A stretch of DNA of 64,000 bases from Alkalimonas amylolytica (GTDB taxonomy: Bacteria > Pseudomonadota > Gammaproteobacteria > Enterobacterales > Alteromonadaceae). Shown piece by piece: positions 18,482 through 27,060 of the stretch; the first letter of the stretch is position 1, and the number at the start of each line of letters is the position of its first letter. The position numbers and the translations under genes were made by a program. The notes under the pieces were generated by a model that saw nothing but the letters and a program-made list of their open reading frames with translations, was not told the origin of the DNA and did not search any database. The stretch is taken from NCBI RefSeq assembly GCF_900107845.1, contig NZ_FNRM01000011.1, positions 1 to 64,000 on the forward strand, read 5' to 3'.

Positions 18482-20149
18482 ATGCTGTCCCATCTTCATA
18501 TCAGTAATTTTGCCATAGTGCGCGCGCTGGAGCTGGACTGGCAGCAGGGCATGACCAGCATTACCGGCGAAACCGGGGCCGGTAAATCCATTGCGCTGGA
18601 TGCCTTATCGCTTTGCTTAGGTGAGCGGGCCGAAGCTGCCATGGTTCGGCCAGGTGCCGACAAAGCCGATATCGTAGCCAGTTTTGATGTCAGTCAGTTA
18701 GTCAGCGCGCAGCAGTGGCTGGAACAGCAAGATTTGGCCATGGGCCAAGAGTGCATTATCCGCCGGGTGATCAGCAGCGAGGGTCGCTCACGTGGCTACA
18801 TCAATGGCGTGCAGGTACCGGCGCAACAACTCAAAGCGCTGGGTCAACACCTGTTAAGCATTCATGGTCAACATGCCCATCAACTGTTGTTAAAGCCAGA
18901 CTATCAACGCCAGTTACTGGATGCCTTTGCCAGCCACGACAGCAGTCTGCAGCAGTGCAAACACCATTGGCAACAGTGGCAGCAATTAAAGCGCGAGCAG
19001 CAGCAATTGCAGCAAGCCTGTCAGCAGCGTGAAGCACAGCAGCAGTTGCTGGAGTATCAGGTGGCCGAGCTTGATCAGTTTGCGCCGGGTGAGCAGGAAT
19101 TTACCGAGCTGGAAGCGGAGCACAGCCGGTTGAGCCATGGCCAGCAGCTGCTGTGCGACAGCCAAAGTGCGCTGGCCCAGCTGTACGATAGCGATGACAC
19201 CACCATTTATCAGGCGCTTAGCAGCACCTGCCAGCAACTGGAGCAACTGACAGAGCTGGATAGCAGTTTAGCCTCGGTGCAACAGATGCTGGCTGAAGCG
19301 CTGGTGCAGGTCGAAGAAGCCAGCCGAGAGCTGCGGCATTACAGCGAAAAACTGGAGCTCGATCCCGAGCGGTTGCAGCAGGTGGACGAACGCATGAGCC
19401 AGTGGCTGCAACTAAGCCGCAAGCACCAGATCAGCGAACACGAGCTGTACCAACACCATCAGCAGCTCAGTGAGCAATTGCAGGCACTTAGCCGCGACGA
19501 TGCCCGGCTGGATGAGCTGGCCCTGCAGCTGCAACAGGCCGAACACAACTACCAGCAAAGCGCCACCCTACTCACCGCGCAGCGCCAAAGCGCTGCCGAA
19601 GCACTCAGTAGCCAGATCAGCCAAAGCATGCACGAGCTGAGCATGCACAATGGCCAGTTTATGATTGAAGTAAGCCCGCAGCCATTGGATAAAGCCAGTG
19701 CACTGGGACTGGATAAAATCGAGTTCCTGGTCTGTACCAACCCAGGCCAACCCCTGCAACCACTGCATAAGGTGGCCTCCGGTGGCGAGCTATCCCGCAT
19801 CAGCCTGGCGGTACAGGTGATTCTGGCCGATAAAATCACCACCCCTACGCTTATTTTTGATGAAGTCGATGTCGGTATCAGTGGTCCGGTCGCGGCCGGT
19901 GTTGGCCGGCTGTTGCGTCAGTTGGGGGAACGCTGCCAGGTGATCTGCATTACCCACTTGCCGCAAGTAGCCAGTCAGGGCCATCAGCAGCTGTTTGTGG
20001 AGAAATACACCGATGGCATTGCCACCGAAACTCGTATTCGCAGCCTGAGTGACGAAGAACGGGTCAGTGAAATCGCCCGCTTGCTGGCCGGCGAGAACAT
20101 CAGCGCCAGTGCCCTGGCTAATGCCCGTGAACTTTTGTGCGCACCCTAA
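18482..20149 (+). CDS. recN: DNA repair protein RecN
   Basis: This 555-residue SMC-like ATPase acts in double-strand break repair. It has Walker A TGETGAGKSIALDAL at about 29-44, a central Gln-rich coiled coil (about 155-370) and the C-terminal ABC signature ASGGELSRISLA with Walker B LIFDEVDVGISG and an ITHLPQVAS motif. AGGTG precedes the ATG. The double LexA box upstream makes it an SOS gene. The coiled coil is unusually rich in QQL/QQQ runs. Confidence 0.98.
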   Translation: MLSHLHISNFAIVRALELDWQQGMTSITGETGAGKSIALDALSLCLGERAEAAMVRPGADKADIVASFDVSQLVSAQQWLEQQDLAMGQECIIRRVISSEGRSRGYINGVQVPAQQLKALGQHLLSIHGQHAHQLLLKPDYQRQLLDAFASHDSSLQQCKHHWQQWQQLKREQQQLQQACQQREAQQQLLEYQVAELDQFAPGEQEFTELEAEHSRLSHGQQLLCDSQSALAQLYDSDDTTIYQALSSTCQQLEQLTELDSSLASVQQMLAEALVQVEEASRELRHYSEKLELDPERLQQVDERMSQWLQLSRKHQISEHELYQHHQQLSEQLQALSRDDARLDELALQLQQAEHNYQQSATLLTAQRQSAAEALSSQISQSMHELSMHNGQFMIEVSPQPLDKASALGLDKIEFLVCTNPGQPLQPLHKVASGGELSRISLAVQVILADKITTPTLIFDEVDVGISGPVAAGVGRLLRQLGERCQVICITHLPQVASQGHQQLFVEKYTDGIATETRIRSLSDEERVSEIARLLAGENISASALANARELLCAP

Positions 20150-20211
20150 GTCTGAGGCTGTACGCTATTGGCCGCTTCAGGTATGATAGTGAGAATGAAA
20201 CGGGCAAAAAG

Positions 20212-20571
20212 ATGAAAAGCATGAATGTAGTAGCAAAATGGCTCATTATCCTAAGCAGTGTGATCACTTTAAGTGCTTGCAGCAGCTGGATTTACCGGAT
20301 TGATATTCCACAGGGCAATTACATGGAGCAACGCGACATTGATAAGTTGCGGGTGCAAATGAGTAAAGAGCAGGTGCGCTTTGTACTTGGTAACCCGGTG
20401 GCGCAAAATAGCTTTGATGACAATGTTTGGCATTATTATTACGCCATCCAGTACGGCAATGGCAATAAGATGGAGCGTTCGCTGGTGGTCCATTTTGACA
20501 ATGGCCGGCTGGCTAAAGTCGAAGGCGACTTTGAACTGTCCGAAGAGTTTGATACACCGCTGGATAATTAA
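20212..20571 (+). CDS. bamE: Outer membrane protein assembly factor BamE (SmpA/OmlA)
   Basis: This is a 119-residue lipoprotein with the signal MKSMNVVAKWLIILSSVITLSAC (lipobox LSAC), then the SmpA/OmlA domain: IPQGNYMEQRDIDKLRVQMSK, VRFVLGNPV, WHYYYAI and a final LVVHFDNGRLAKVEGD. It belongs to the BAM complex that folds outer-membrane barrels. The ATG at 20212 gives the proper signal; a longer frame overlaps recN. ATG 20221 is an alternative start. It lies between recN and rnfH, as in many relatives. Confidence 0.96.
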   Translation: MKSMNVVAKWLIILSSVITLSACSSWIYRIDIPQGNYMEQRDIDKLRVQMSKEQVRFVLGNPVAQNSFDDNVWHYYYAIQYGNGNKMERSLVVHFDNGRLAKVEGDFELSEEFDTPLDN

Positions 20572-20594
20572 CCACAGCCGCTCATTTTGTACGA

Positions 20595-20624
20595 AAAAAA
20601 GCCGGCTGGTATCGCCGGTTTTTT
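20595..20624 (+). terminator. Terminator between bamE and rnfH
   Basis: A CCGGC/GCCGG stem extended by A-T pairs has a loop TGGTATC-like and runs of A before and T after. It can serve both converging genes. Confidence 0.82.
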
Positions 20625-20654
20625 GTACGCTTACTCAGTCATATATCCTAAAAG

Positions 20655-21008
20655 CTATTCCGCGCTGCTCTCTTTGGCCGATTTAAGTGGCCTACCACCA
20701 GTGACCTGATTCGCCCGCCCTTCCTGCTTGGCTTTTTCTGCCCGTTTGCGGCGCAGCTCTTTCGGATCGGCAATTAAAGGCCGGTACAGTTCAATGCGAT
20801 CGCCGGACTTCAGCGGATCAGCGAGCTTGACTGCCCGGCTCCAGATGCCAACTTTTTGCGTTGCCAGATCCAGCTCCGGATACAAATCAAGGATGCCAGA
20901 CATACGGATCGCCTGCTCGACACTGGCGGCTGCCGGCACAGTCACCGTCAGTAAAGATTGCTTTTGCGGTAACGCATAGGCTACTTCAATGGTGATGCTG
21001 TCAGACAT
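20655..21008 (-). CDS. rnfH: RnfH family protein (RatB)
   Basis: The 117-residue protein has a ubiquitin-like beta-grasp domain ([30 protein letters not shown] ... [28 protein letters not shown]), and the ending [15 protein letters not shown] is the RnfH hallmark. Its ATG (21008) overlaps the last 8 bases of ratA, so translation is coupled. E. coli pairs it with RatA, although the biochemical function of RnfH is unresolved. Confidence 0.92.
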   Translation of the reverse strand: MSDSITIEVAYALPQKQSLLTVTVPAAASVEQAIRMSGILDLYPELDLATQKVGIWSRAVKLADPLKSGDRIELYRPLIADPKELRRKRAEKAKQEGRANQVTGGRPLKSAKESSAE

Positions 21009-21444
21009 TCGGCGCTCCATACACCTGCTTCGCCCGCTCGGTAAAGGCCGTTACCATGGCGGCAGTAAGTTCTTTGAAAATTTTACCAAAGGCCAATTCC
21101 ACCAGTCGGTTACTAAATTCAAACTCCAGCTGCAACTGCACCTTGCAGGCATTGGCTTGCAGTTCAGTAAAGGTCCAGCCGCCCTGCAGCTTTTTAAAAG
21201 GCCCATTCACCAGGCTCATCGCAATACGGTGTGGAGCCTCCAACTGATTCAAGGTAGTAAAGGATTTGCCTAATCCCGCTTTTCCCAGTTCCAGCTCTGC
21301 TTCCATTTCGGCTGCGCTTTGACGTAAAATCCGGGCAGCTTTACAACCGGGCAGAAACTCGGGGTAGCGACTGACATCATTCACCAGATCAAACATCTGC
21401 TGCGCACTGTAAAACACCAGGGCACTGCGCTCTATCTGCGGCAT
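21001..21444 (-). CDS. ratA: Type II toxin-antitoxin RatA / START-domain (ubiquinone-binding Coq10-like) protein
   Basis: This 147-residue START/polyketide-cyclase-like protein reads [34 protein letters not shown], with later [14 protein letters not shown]. The family name derives from reported inhibition of ribosome subunit association in E. coli; the fold is that of Coq10 lipid carriers, so either role is possible. GAGGAGA lies just before ATG 21444, and the longer frame upstream is not supported. It is divergent from smpB, as is usual. Confidence 0.93.
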   Translation of the reverse strand: MPQIERSALVFYSAQQMFDLVNDVSRYPEFLPGCKAARILRQSAAEMEAELELGKAGLGKSFTTLNQLEAPHRIAMSLVNGPFKKLQGGWTFTELQANACKVQLQLEFEFSNRLVELAFGKIFKELTAAMVTAFTERAKQVYGAPNV

Positions 21445-21548
21445 AGGCTCTCCTCGTACAACAAGTGGCAGATTGTAACAGAAAAGTTCGCTCCAACAAG
21501 GCTCAGCCCATAGCAAAGAAAGCGTTGGATCCCGTATACTAGGCAGCT

Positions 21549-22028
21549 ATGACAAAAAAGAAACCGAAAACTCAAAGCAGTACCATCGCGCTGAATAAAA
21601 AAGCCCGCCATGAATATTTCCTTGAAGATAAGTTCGAGGCCGGCATCAGCTTGCAAGGATGGGAAGTAAAAAGCATTCGAGAGGGCAAAGTAAATCTGTC
21701 CGACTCCTACGTTATCATCAAACAAGGCGAAGCCTACCTGTTTGGCGCACAGATCCAACCGCTGAACAGTGCCTCCAGCCATGTGATTTGCGACCCGGAA
21801 CGCAGCCGCAAGCTGCTGTTAAAAAAACGCGAACTGGCCAAGCTAATAGGCCTGACCGAGCGCGATGGCTACACCCTGGTAGCCACCGCCATGTACTGGA
21901 AAGCCTGCTGGGTCAAAGTCGAATTCCATCTGGCCAAAGGCAAGAAGCACTTTGATAAACGCTCTGACCTAAAAGACAAAGACTGGGCGCGGGAAAAAGA
22001 GCGGATGATGAAACACAGTCACCGTTAA
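21549..22028 (+). CDS. smpB: SsrA-binding protein SmpB
   Basis: This 159-residue RNA-binding OB-fold protein carries tmRNA to stalled ribosomes. It has the family motifs [37 protein letters not shown] and a basic C-terminal tail [24 protein letters not shown]. Its RNA partner ssrA lies 156 bp downstream on the same strand. Confidence 0.98.
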   Translation: MTKKKPKTQSSTIALNKKARHEYFLEDKFEAGISLQGWEVKSIREGKVNLSDSYVIIKQGEAYLFGAQIQPLNSASSHVICDPERSRKLLLKKRELAKLIGLTERDGYTLVATAMYWKACWVKVEFHLAKGKKHFDKRSDLKDKDWAREKERMMKHSHR

Positions 22029-22183
22029 TTTCGCCTGGGGCTTGAAACTTTCACTTCAGGTCCCCATCTAAGCAATAAGGGCCGAAATGGTCCGGAATAT
22101 ACCGGCAGTAACTCTTGTACAGGTGGCGACAAGCCCGTACAATGCCGGACTCACGCTGAGTGGGCGTAATCACTACTGAATTC

Positions 22184-22544
22184 GGGGCTGATTCTGGATT
22201 CGACGGGATTCACGAACTCTTAGGTGCATGCCGAGGTGCGGTAGGCCTCGTAAAAAAACCGCAAACCAATAGTCGCAAACGACGAAAACTACGCAATCGC
22301 TGCTTAATAGGCAGTAGATAGCTCTCCCGCTCTTGCATGCCTGTAAGCAGAGGTAACGGGGGATCACCCTAAACAGGATCGCGTTGCGGCTTCGCCTGGA
22401 GCCAATACGTTAAAACCAATCAGGCTCGCCCGACGATAGCCTGCCATTCGGCGCTCATAGGGTTAACTAAATGAATTGGCTAAGCATGTAGTACCGAGGA
22501 TGTAGGTTTTTCGGACGGGGGTTCAACTCCCCCCAGCTCCACCA
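22184..22544 (+). ncRNA. ssrA: Transfer-messenger RNA (tmRNA)
   Basis: The 361-base gene starts GGGGCTGATTCTGGATTCGA and ends in an acceptor arm finishing CAGCTCCACCA, with the T-loop GGTTCAACTCC. The tag frame runs from the resume codon GCA (22275) to TAA (22305), coding ANDENYAIAA, a typical gammaproteobacterial degradation tag. Both ends pair into the tRNA-like domain, and the CCA is genome-encoded. It rescues stalled ribosomes together with SmpB. Confidence 0.97.
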
Positions 22545-22550
22545 AACCAG

Positions 22551-22579
22551 AAAGCCAGCTCAATTGAGCTGGCTTTTTT
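22551..22579 (+). terminator. Terminator of ssrA
   Basis: AAAGCCAGCTC, an AATT loop and GAGCTGGCTTT make an 11-bp stem followed by more T residues, 6 bp past the CCA end of tmRNA. Confidence 0.95.
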
Positions 22580-22645
22580 ATGGCCTTTACATCCACTTAG
22601 TTGTCTAGAAAGCCCCACTTCAACCCTTAACAAGTAGCCGGCCTG

Positions 22646-22936
22646 ATGTGCATCAGCTCAATCACTTGCGCAGAACTTTGTCATGGCGTTGAAAAAAGTG
22701 CTAAGCCAGAGCAAAACCGCCAAACGATGAAGGATTTTGTTTCACGGTTGGTGATCTTGCCTTATGGGGATATCCGCTCCGAGCTGGAGAAGTGCGGCAC
22801 GGCAATCGGGGTGAATGATCTGCATATCAGCGGCCACGCCAGAAGTGAAAGACAAATTTTAGTCACCAACAAGCTGCCGGAGTTTGAACGCATTAAGGGT
22901 TTAAGACTGGAGAGTTGGATCACGAGCCACACTTGA
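22646..22936 (+). pseudogene. VapC PIN-domain toxin remnant
   Basis: The 96-residue frame matches the middle and C-terminus of VapC toxins (MCISSITCAELCHGVEKSAKPEQN at the start, IGVNDLHISGHARSE and LVTNKLPEFERIKGL near the end). The first roughly 35 residues, including the catalytic LDTN aspartate, are absent, and a stop lies seven codons upstream in the same frame. A few residues are also missing before IRSELEK. No VapB antitoxin gene is present. It sits 67 bp past the tmRNA terminator, a common integration site, so it is probably debris of a former mobile element. It should be inactive. Confidence 0.8.
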
Positions 22937-23061
22937 TGCTGCCAGCTTCTTACAAACAACTCAGGCAAGGCGAAAGCATAACAGTGAAACCTAAAGCAGC
23001 GCTTCATGCCTTGTTTGATGACATCAAGCGCTAATTTTTATGGCAGCTTACCCGTTGGCTT

Positions 23062-23469
23062 TTAAGCCTTACTCACAATCGTCTGACCAATCGGCGCTAC
23101 GGTTAATGCTGCCAGTTTCAGGTGTTGTAAGCCAAATGGAATACCGATAATGGTGATAAAACAAAGGAGTGCATGAAACAGGTGCCCTATCGCCAGCCAA
23201 ATGCCGATAAAAATAAACCAGATGATGTTGCCAAGGCTGCCTAGAGCACCGGTACCAATGTCTTCTGCCCGGTTGATGTAACGGCGGTTGATGCTCTCTT
23301 TACCAAACGGCCAGAAAGCCATTTGGCCAATCACAAAGCAGGAGCGGCCAAAAGGAATGCCGATGATGGTGATAAAGCAAATCAGTCCGGCCAGCCACCA
23401 GGCCAGCCCCATGACAAAACCACCCAACACAAACCAGAGCACATTAAAAATGAAGCGAAACAATCCCAT
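23062..23469 (-). CDS. yccF: YccF-domain inner membrane protein
   Basis: The 135-residue protein has two copies of a hydrophobic unit containing ICFITIIGIPFG (residues about 30-41) and LCFITIIGIPFG (about 102-113), the pattern that defines YccF domains. Four transmembrane segments are expected. Function is unknown in the family. It is a single gene with its own short upstream region. Confidence 0.92.
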   Translation of the reverse strand: MGLFRFIFNVLWFVLGGFVMGLAWWLAGLICFITIIGIPFGRSCFVIGQMAFWPFGKESINRRYINRAEDIGTGALGSLGNIIWFIFIGIWLAIGHLFHALLCFITIIGIPFGLQHLKLAALTVAPIGQTIVSKA

Positions 23470-23678
23470 GTTTTATCCTTTCAAACTAATTTGCCAAACA
23501 ACTTCCCTGCAGTAAGCAACTAACATGCCAACTTTAATATTTACTTTTATCAATTACTTAAAAAATCAATGCCGCTAGAAATCGCTGATCCTACCAAAAG
23601 ATTTGTCAATATCACCTGAATTTAGCTGCTTTGGTAGTAGCATCTGCCCGCTTCAACTTCACCCCGGGCCAGCCAGCG

Positions 23679-24257
23679 TTATGGCAGAAGTTCGGCTTTG
23701 GCAGGAATGAGGCCACCCGGCATCCGGCTGGCCATTGCAAGCAAGCGTCCGCGATGCTGCTGCAATGCCACTTTATCCGCTTCGGTCAGGCAAGGGCCTA
23801 TCGCCTGGGTCATGTGCTCGGTTTGATCCAGCACCTGCACGGTCTGCTGGCGCTGTGGCTCTGGTAAAAATGGTAGCGCACGCCGCGATACCTGCAGCAT
23901 GGGGCGCATCGAGTCCAGTACCGGCCAACTGCCCTTGGCGGTTAACTCCATAAAAAGCGGCGCTGTCAGCTCATGCTCTGCCAAAATCCTATCCACCTCG
24001 TCCAGATAGCCCTGGCCCTCCTGCTGCGCCCGAACTTCTGTCGCATGGCGCGACCAGTTACAATGCGCTTGCAAGCGAACCTGATACAACGAAGCAACGT
24101 TGTCCTGCTCTACCTTCGCCAGAGCCGGCAAAGCCGCTTCCAATTTAGTCAGGTTGGCATCGGTCAGCACCGTATCGGCCCATGCAGTGCCGGCCACTAC
24201 TACCAACAAGGGTGCCAAACTACAGAAACTGATCACGCGACAGAGGCTTTTGGTCAT
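23679..24257 (-). CDS. Hypothetical exported protein
   Basis: This is a 192-residue protein with a signal peptide ending near AGTAWA|DTVLTDANL. The mature part is helical and charged (LTKLEAALPALAKVEQDNVASLYQVRLQAHCNW; LDQTEHMTQAIGPCLTEADKVAL) and has two cysteines that could form a disulfide. I do not recognise the family. AGGT lies 8 bases before ATG 24257; the upstream in-frame extension lacks a ribosome site and would bury the signal. It lies downstream of the MaoC-like gene on the same strand (106-bp gap), so co-transcription is possible. Confidence 0.7.
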   Translation of the reverse strand: MTKSLCRVISFCSLAPLLVVVAGTAWADTVLTDANLTKLEAALPALAKVEQDNVASLYQVRLQAHCNWSRHATEVRAQQEGQGYLDEVDRILAEHELTAPLFMELTAKGSWPVLDSMRPMLQVSRRALPFLPEPQRQQTVQVLDQTEHMTQAIGPCLTEADKVALQQHRGRLLAMASRMPGGLIPAKAELLP

Positions 24258-24363
24258 ACTTAGATACCTTATGGTGGTTAAAGGCTGATGATAGCTTTCA
24301 TGCTTAAGCTCCATAAGAAGCCTCCCAGCCTGAACCTGCGCTGAAATCAACCACAGTGTTGTA

Positions 24364-25254
24364 TCAACAATCGTTGCGGATAGGCATTATTGTGCCTTGC
24401 AAATGACAAAGAGCGCCATCGGCAGATAGCAGCGCAAAATTACAACCATCTTTTTTTGACTGCCAATGACACTGTACTGTGGCAGGCAGCAAAATGGGCT
24501 TGTCGAAACGTACCTCGACCTGATAAGGCAGTTCGGGTAAGGCCCCCTGTGCTGCCAGCTCGGCCAGGCAGCGGGCTTTGCTCCACATGCCGTGGGCGAT
24601 GTTGGCTTTAAAGCCAAACAAGCGGGCAAGCAGAGGATGCAGATGAATAGGATTCAGATCGCCGGATAAACGACCATAGCGCCAGCCTAGGCTGACTGGC
24701 AGCGTCCATAACGTACTTTGCCTGGGCAAAGACAAGACGATGCCTGGCTCAGTAGACGGTTGCCTATCCATCTTCGGCTTACTTTTGTGCTGACGCTGCA
24801 AATAGCTGGCCCTGCTACGCCACACCAATTGCCCATGCTGGTAGCAGGCAGTCTCCAGCCAAACCAGCTGGCCTTTGGCATGCGGCTCTGGCAAGCCAGA
24901 GTGCACCACCATTCGCACAGGGCTGAGCGGATCTGGTGGTGCCAACACGTCAATGCGGTTCATCAGATGCACCAGGCCAATGGCTGCTAATGGAAATCTG
25001 CGCTGAGTTAACAGATAAAGCTGCAAAGGAAAGCTTGCCACTTGAAACCAGCACGGGGCACTATGTTGGCTGGGATGCTGGCACAGTGTCAGATACTCCA
25101 TCGGATCCGGCAAGGCTGGTAACAGTACTTCGGCTGTCAGGCTCTCGGGTGCTTTGGTACCAAGCGCCATCAATGCTCTGAAGTAACTGGCTGTCAGGGC
25201 CGGTAATTTCTGCGCTGATAACAAAGAGCGCGCGAATGCGTTATTTTTATCCAA
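24364..25254 (-). CDS. MaoC-like hotdog-fold dehydratase domain protein
   Basis: This 296-residue protein has a C-terminal MaoC/hydratase-2 motif (GRLSGDLNPIHLHPLLARLFGFKANIAHGMWSKA), with the catalytic Asp and His present. The N-terminal half is a degenerate partner hotdog domain. Proteins of this layout hydrate trans-2-enoyl-CoA/ACP substrates. No fatty-acid genes adjoin it, so the pathway is unknown. It is divergent from the metallo-beta-lactamase-fold gene. Confidence 0.85.
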   Translation of the reverse strand: MDKNNAFARSLLSAQKLPALTASYFRALMALGTKAPESLTAEVLLPALPDPMEYLTLCQHPSQHSAPCWFQVASFPLQLYLLTQRRFPLAAIGLVHLMNRIDVLAPPDPLSPVRMVVHSGLPEPHAKGQLVWLETACYQHGQLVWRSRASYLQRQHKSKPKMDRQPSTEPGIVLSLPRQSTLWTLPVSLGWRYGRLSGDLNPIHLHPLLARLFGFKANIAHGMWSKARCLAELAAQGALPELPYQVEVRFDKPILLPATVQCHWQSKKDGCNFALLSADGALCHLQGTIMPIRNDC

Positions 25255-25337
25255 AATGATCCAATTTGGCTGAAATTCACTAGGCTTTGATACTAACGAC
25301 TATTGTTTGTTGTTCGCAACCACCCAGGAGATCCTCA

Positions 25338-26207
25338 ATGCGCACATTACAACTACTATCACTTTCCCTCTGCAGCGCTTTGCTACTGTTTAGCAGCCGG
25401 GCACTGGCCGACCGCTTTGCCGATGTGCAGGTAGAAGCAACCGAGCTGGCCCCCGGGCTTTACATGCTGATTGGAGCCGGCGGCAATATGGCAGCCCTAA
25501 CCGGGGATGATGGCATCTTGCTGATTGATGCCCAGTTTGCCGAAATGGCTGGCAAGATTGAAGCCACACTTAGTGAACTGGCGACAGGGCAAGCGCTGCA
25601 AGTATTGGTCAACACCCACTTTCATGGCGACCATGTCGGCGGCAATGCCAAACTGGCCGCAGCTAGCCGCATTATCGCTCACGACAATGTGCGTAAACGC
25701 CTGCAAGCCGACAGTAATTTCCCGGCCGAAGGCTTGCCGAACCTGACATTCAACGACCAATTAAGCCTGTACATGAATGGCCAGCCTGTTTTACTGACCG
25801 CCATGCAACCAAGCCATACCGATGGCGACAGCATTGTCTGGTTTAAAGCGGCGAATGTAGTGCATATGGGCGATCTGATGTTTGAAGGACGCTTCCCTTT
25901 TATCGATACCAACGCCGGTGGCAACCTGCAGGCTTACATGGACGTGACCCGCCATGTCATTGCCAGCATCGATGCCAACACCCGAGTGATCCCAGGGCAT
26001 GGCGTGTTAACCAACCAAGCTGGCTTAGAGCGCGAATTACGGATGATGGAAGCTACCCTGGCTCAGGTGCAGCAGTACAAAGCCGAAGGCTTAACACTAG
26101 AAGCCATCATCACCCGCGGCCTGGGTGAGCAATGGCAGGATTGGCACTGGAATTTCATTACTGAAGAGCGCTGGATCCGCACTTTGTATCAGGCGCTGGC
26201 GGATTAA
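25338..26207 (+). CDS. Exported metallo-beta-lactamase-fold hydrolase
   Basis: The 289-residue protein has a signal peptide (MRTLQLLSLSLCSALLLFSSRALA) and an MBL domain. The zinc motif is NTHFHGDHVGGN, with later ligands H (SHTDGDS), D (HMGDLMFEG) and H (VIPGHG). It is likely a periplasmic zinc hydrolase; substrate cannot be deduced and a beta-lactamase role is not implied. AGGAG lies 7 bases before ATG 25338. Confidence 0.87.
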   Translation: MRTLQLLSLSLCSALLLFSSRALADRFADVQVEATELAPGLYMLIGAGGNMAALTGDDGILLIDAQFAEMAGKIEATLSELATGQALQVLVNTHFHGDHVGGNAKLAAASRIIAHDNVRKRLQADSNFPAEGLPNLTFNDQLSLYMNGQPVLLTAMQPSHTDGDSIVWFKAANVVHMGDLMFEGRFPFIDTNAGGNLQAYMDVTRHVIASIDANTRVIPGHGVLTNQAGLERELRMMEATLAQVQQYKAEGLTLEAIITRGLGEQWQDWHWNFITEERWIRTLYQALAD

Positions 26208-26242
26208 AGCCGCGCCCTGTTCTCTTGTCTAAATGGGCTGAC

Positions 26243-27055
26243 CTAGCCCGGACGGTACTGACGCTTTGGCCGCTCAATGCGCGGTTGATGGCCCCGCTTT
26301 TTGATGCCGGCTCCGGCACCTTGCGAGGCCTCTTCGGTTTTCACCGAGTCTTTTAACAAATCACTCAGCAACGCAAATTCGGCTGGGGTGACTTCGCGCC
26401 ACTGACCAGGTTTTAAATCGGCCAGCTGAAAACTCATAATGCGAATGCGTTTTAAGCGGGTCACTTCAAAACCAAGATAAGCGGTCATACGGCGGATTTG
26501 CCGGTTAAGCCCTTGGGTTAGGATAATGGAAAACCGATCCGGCCCGATTTGCGTGACTTTGCAAGGCTTGGTCACGGTGCCAAGGATCGGCACGCCGGCC
26601 GCCATCCGCTGACAAAACTGGCGGTTGATCGGCTTATCAACACTGACCAGATACTCTTTTTCGTGGGCATTGCCGGCGCGCAAAATCTTATTAACGATAT
26701 CGCCATCGTTGGTCAGCAAAATCAGACCGGAAGACGGTTTATCCAACCGGCCGATTGGGAAAATCCGCTGAGGGTAGTTCACCGCATCGACAATATTGCC
26801 TTTAACGGCCGTATCGGTGGTACAAACCACGCCCACCGGTTTGTGATACACCAAATAGACCGCCTTAGGCTTGGCTTTGAGCGGCTTGCCTGCCACCATA
26901 ATGCTGTCGGCATCGCTCACCTTCATGCCGGTTTCGGCCGGGCTACCATTGACCAGCACCTGGCCCTGTTCAATCAGCCTATCGGCTTCGCGCCGCGAAC
27001 AGATTCCGGTTTCACTGATGTATTTATTCAGGCGCATGCCTGCGGCTTCGCTCAA
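26243..27055 (-). CDS. rluF: 23S rRNA pseudouridine(2604) synthase RluF
   Basis: This 270-residue RsuA-family enzyme has an N-terminal S4 RNA-binding domain (RLNKYISETGICSRREADRLIEQG) and the catalytic motif IGRLDKPSSGLILLTNDG, whose Asp is the nucleophile. QGLNRQIRRM and a basic C-terminal tail (KKRGHQPRIERPKRQYRPG) follow, as in RluF. The start is TTG 27055 with GGAG 8 bases upstream, overlapping the end of cpdB; ATG 27037 is the alternative. It is the second gene after cpdB (5-bp gap). Confidence 0.9.
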   Translation of the reverse strand: MSEAAGMRLNKYISETGICSRREADRLIEQGQVLVNGSPAETGMKVSDADSIMVAGKPLKAKPKAVYLVYHKPVGVVCTTDTAVKGNIVDAVNYPQRIFPIGRLDKPSSGLILLTNDGDIVNKILRAGNAHEKEYLVSVDKPINRQFCQRMAAGVPILGTVTKPCKVTQIGPDRFSIILTQGLNRQIRRMTAYLGFEVTRLKRIRIMSFQLADLKPGQWREVTPAEFALLSDLLKDSVKTEEASQGAGAGIKKRGHQPRIERPKRQYRPG

Positions 27056-27060
27056 AATGC

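Noticed and set aside
22173-22367. Protein frame on the minus strand in the tmRNA gene
   Set aside because: It lies inside the structured tmRNA and has no ribosome site; it is a chance frame.
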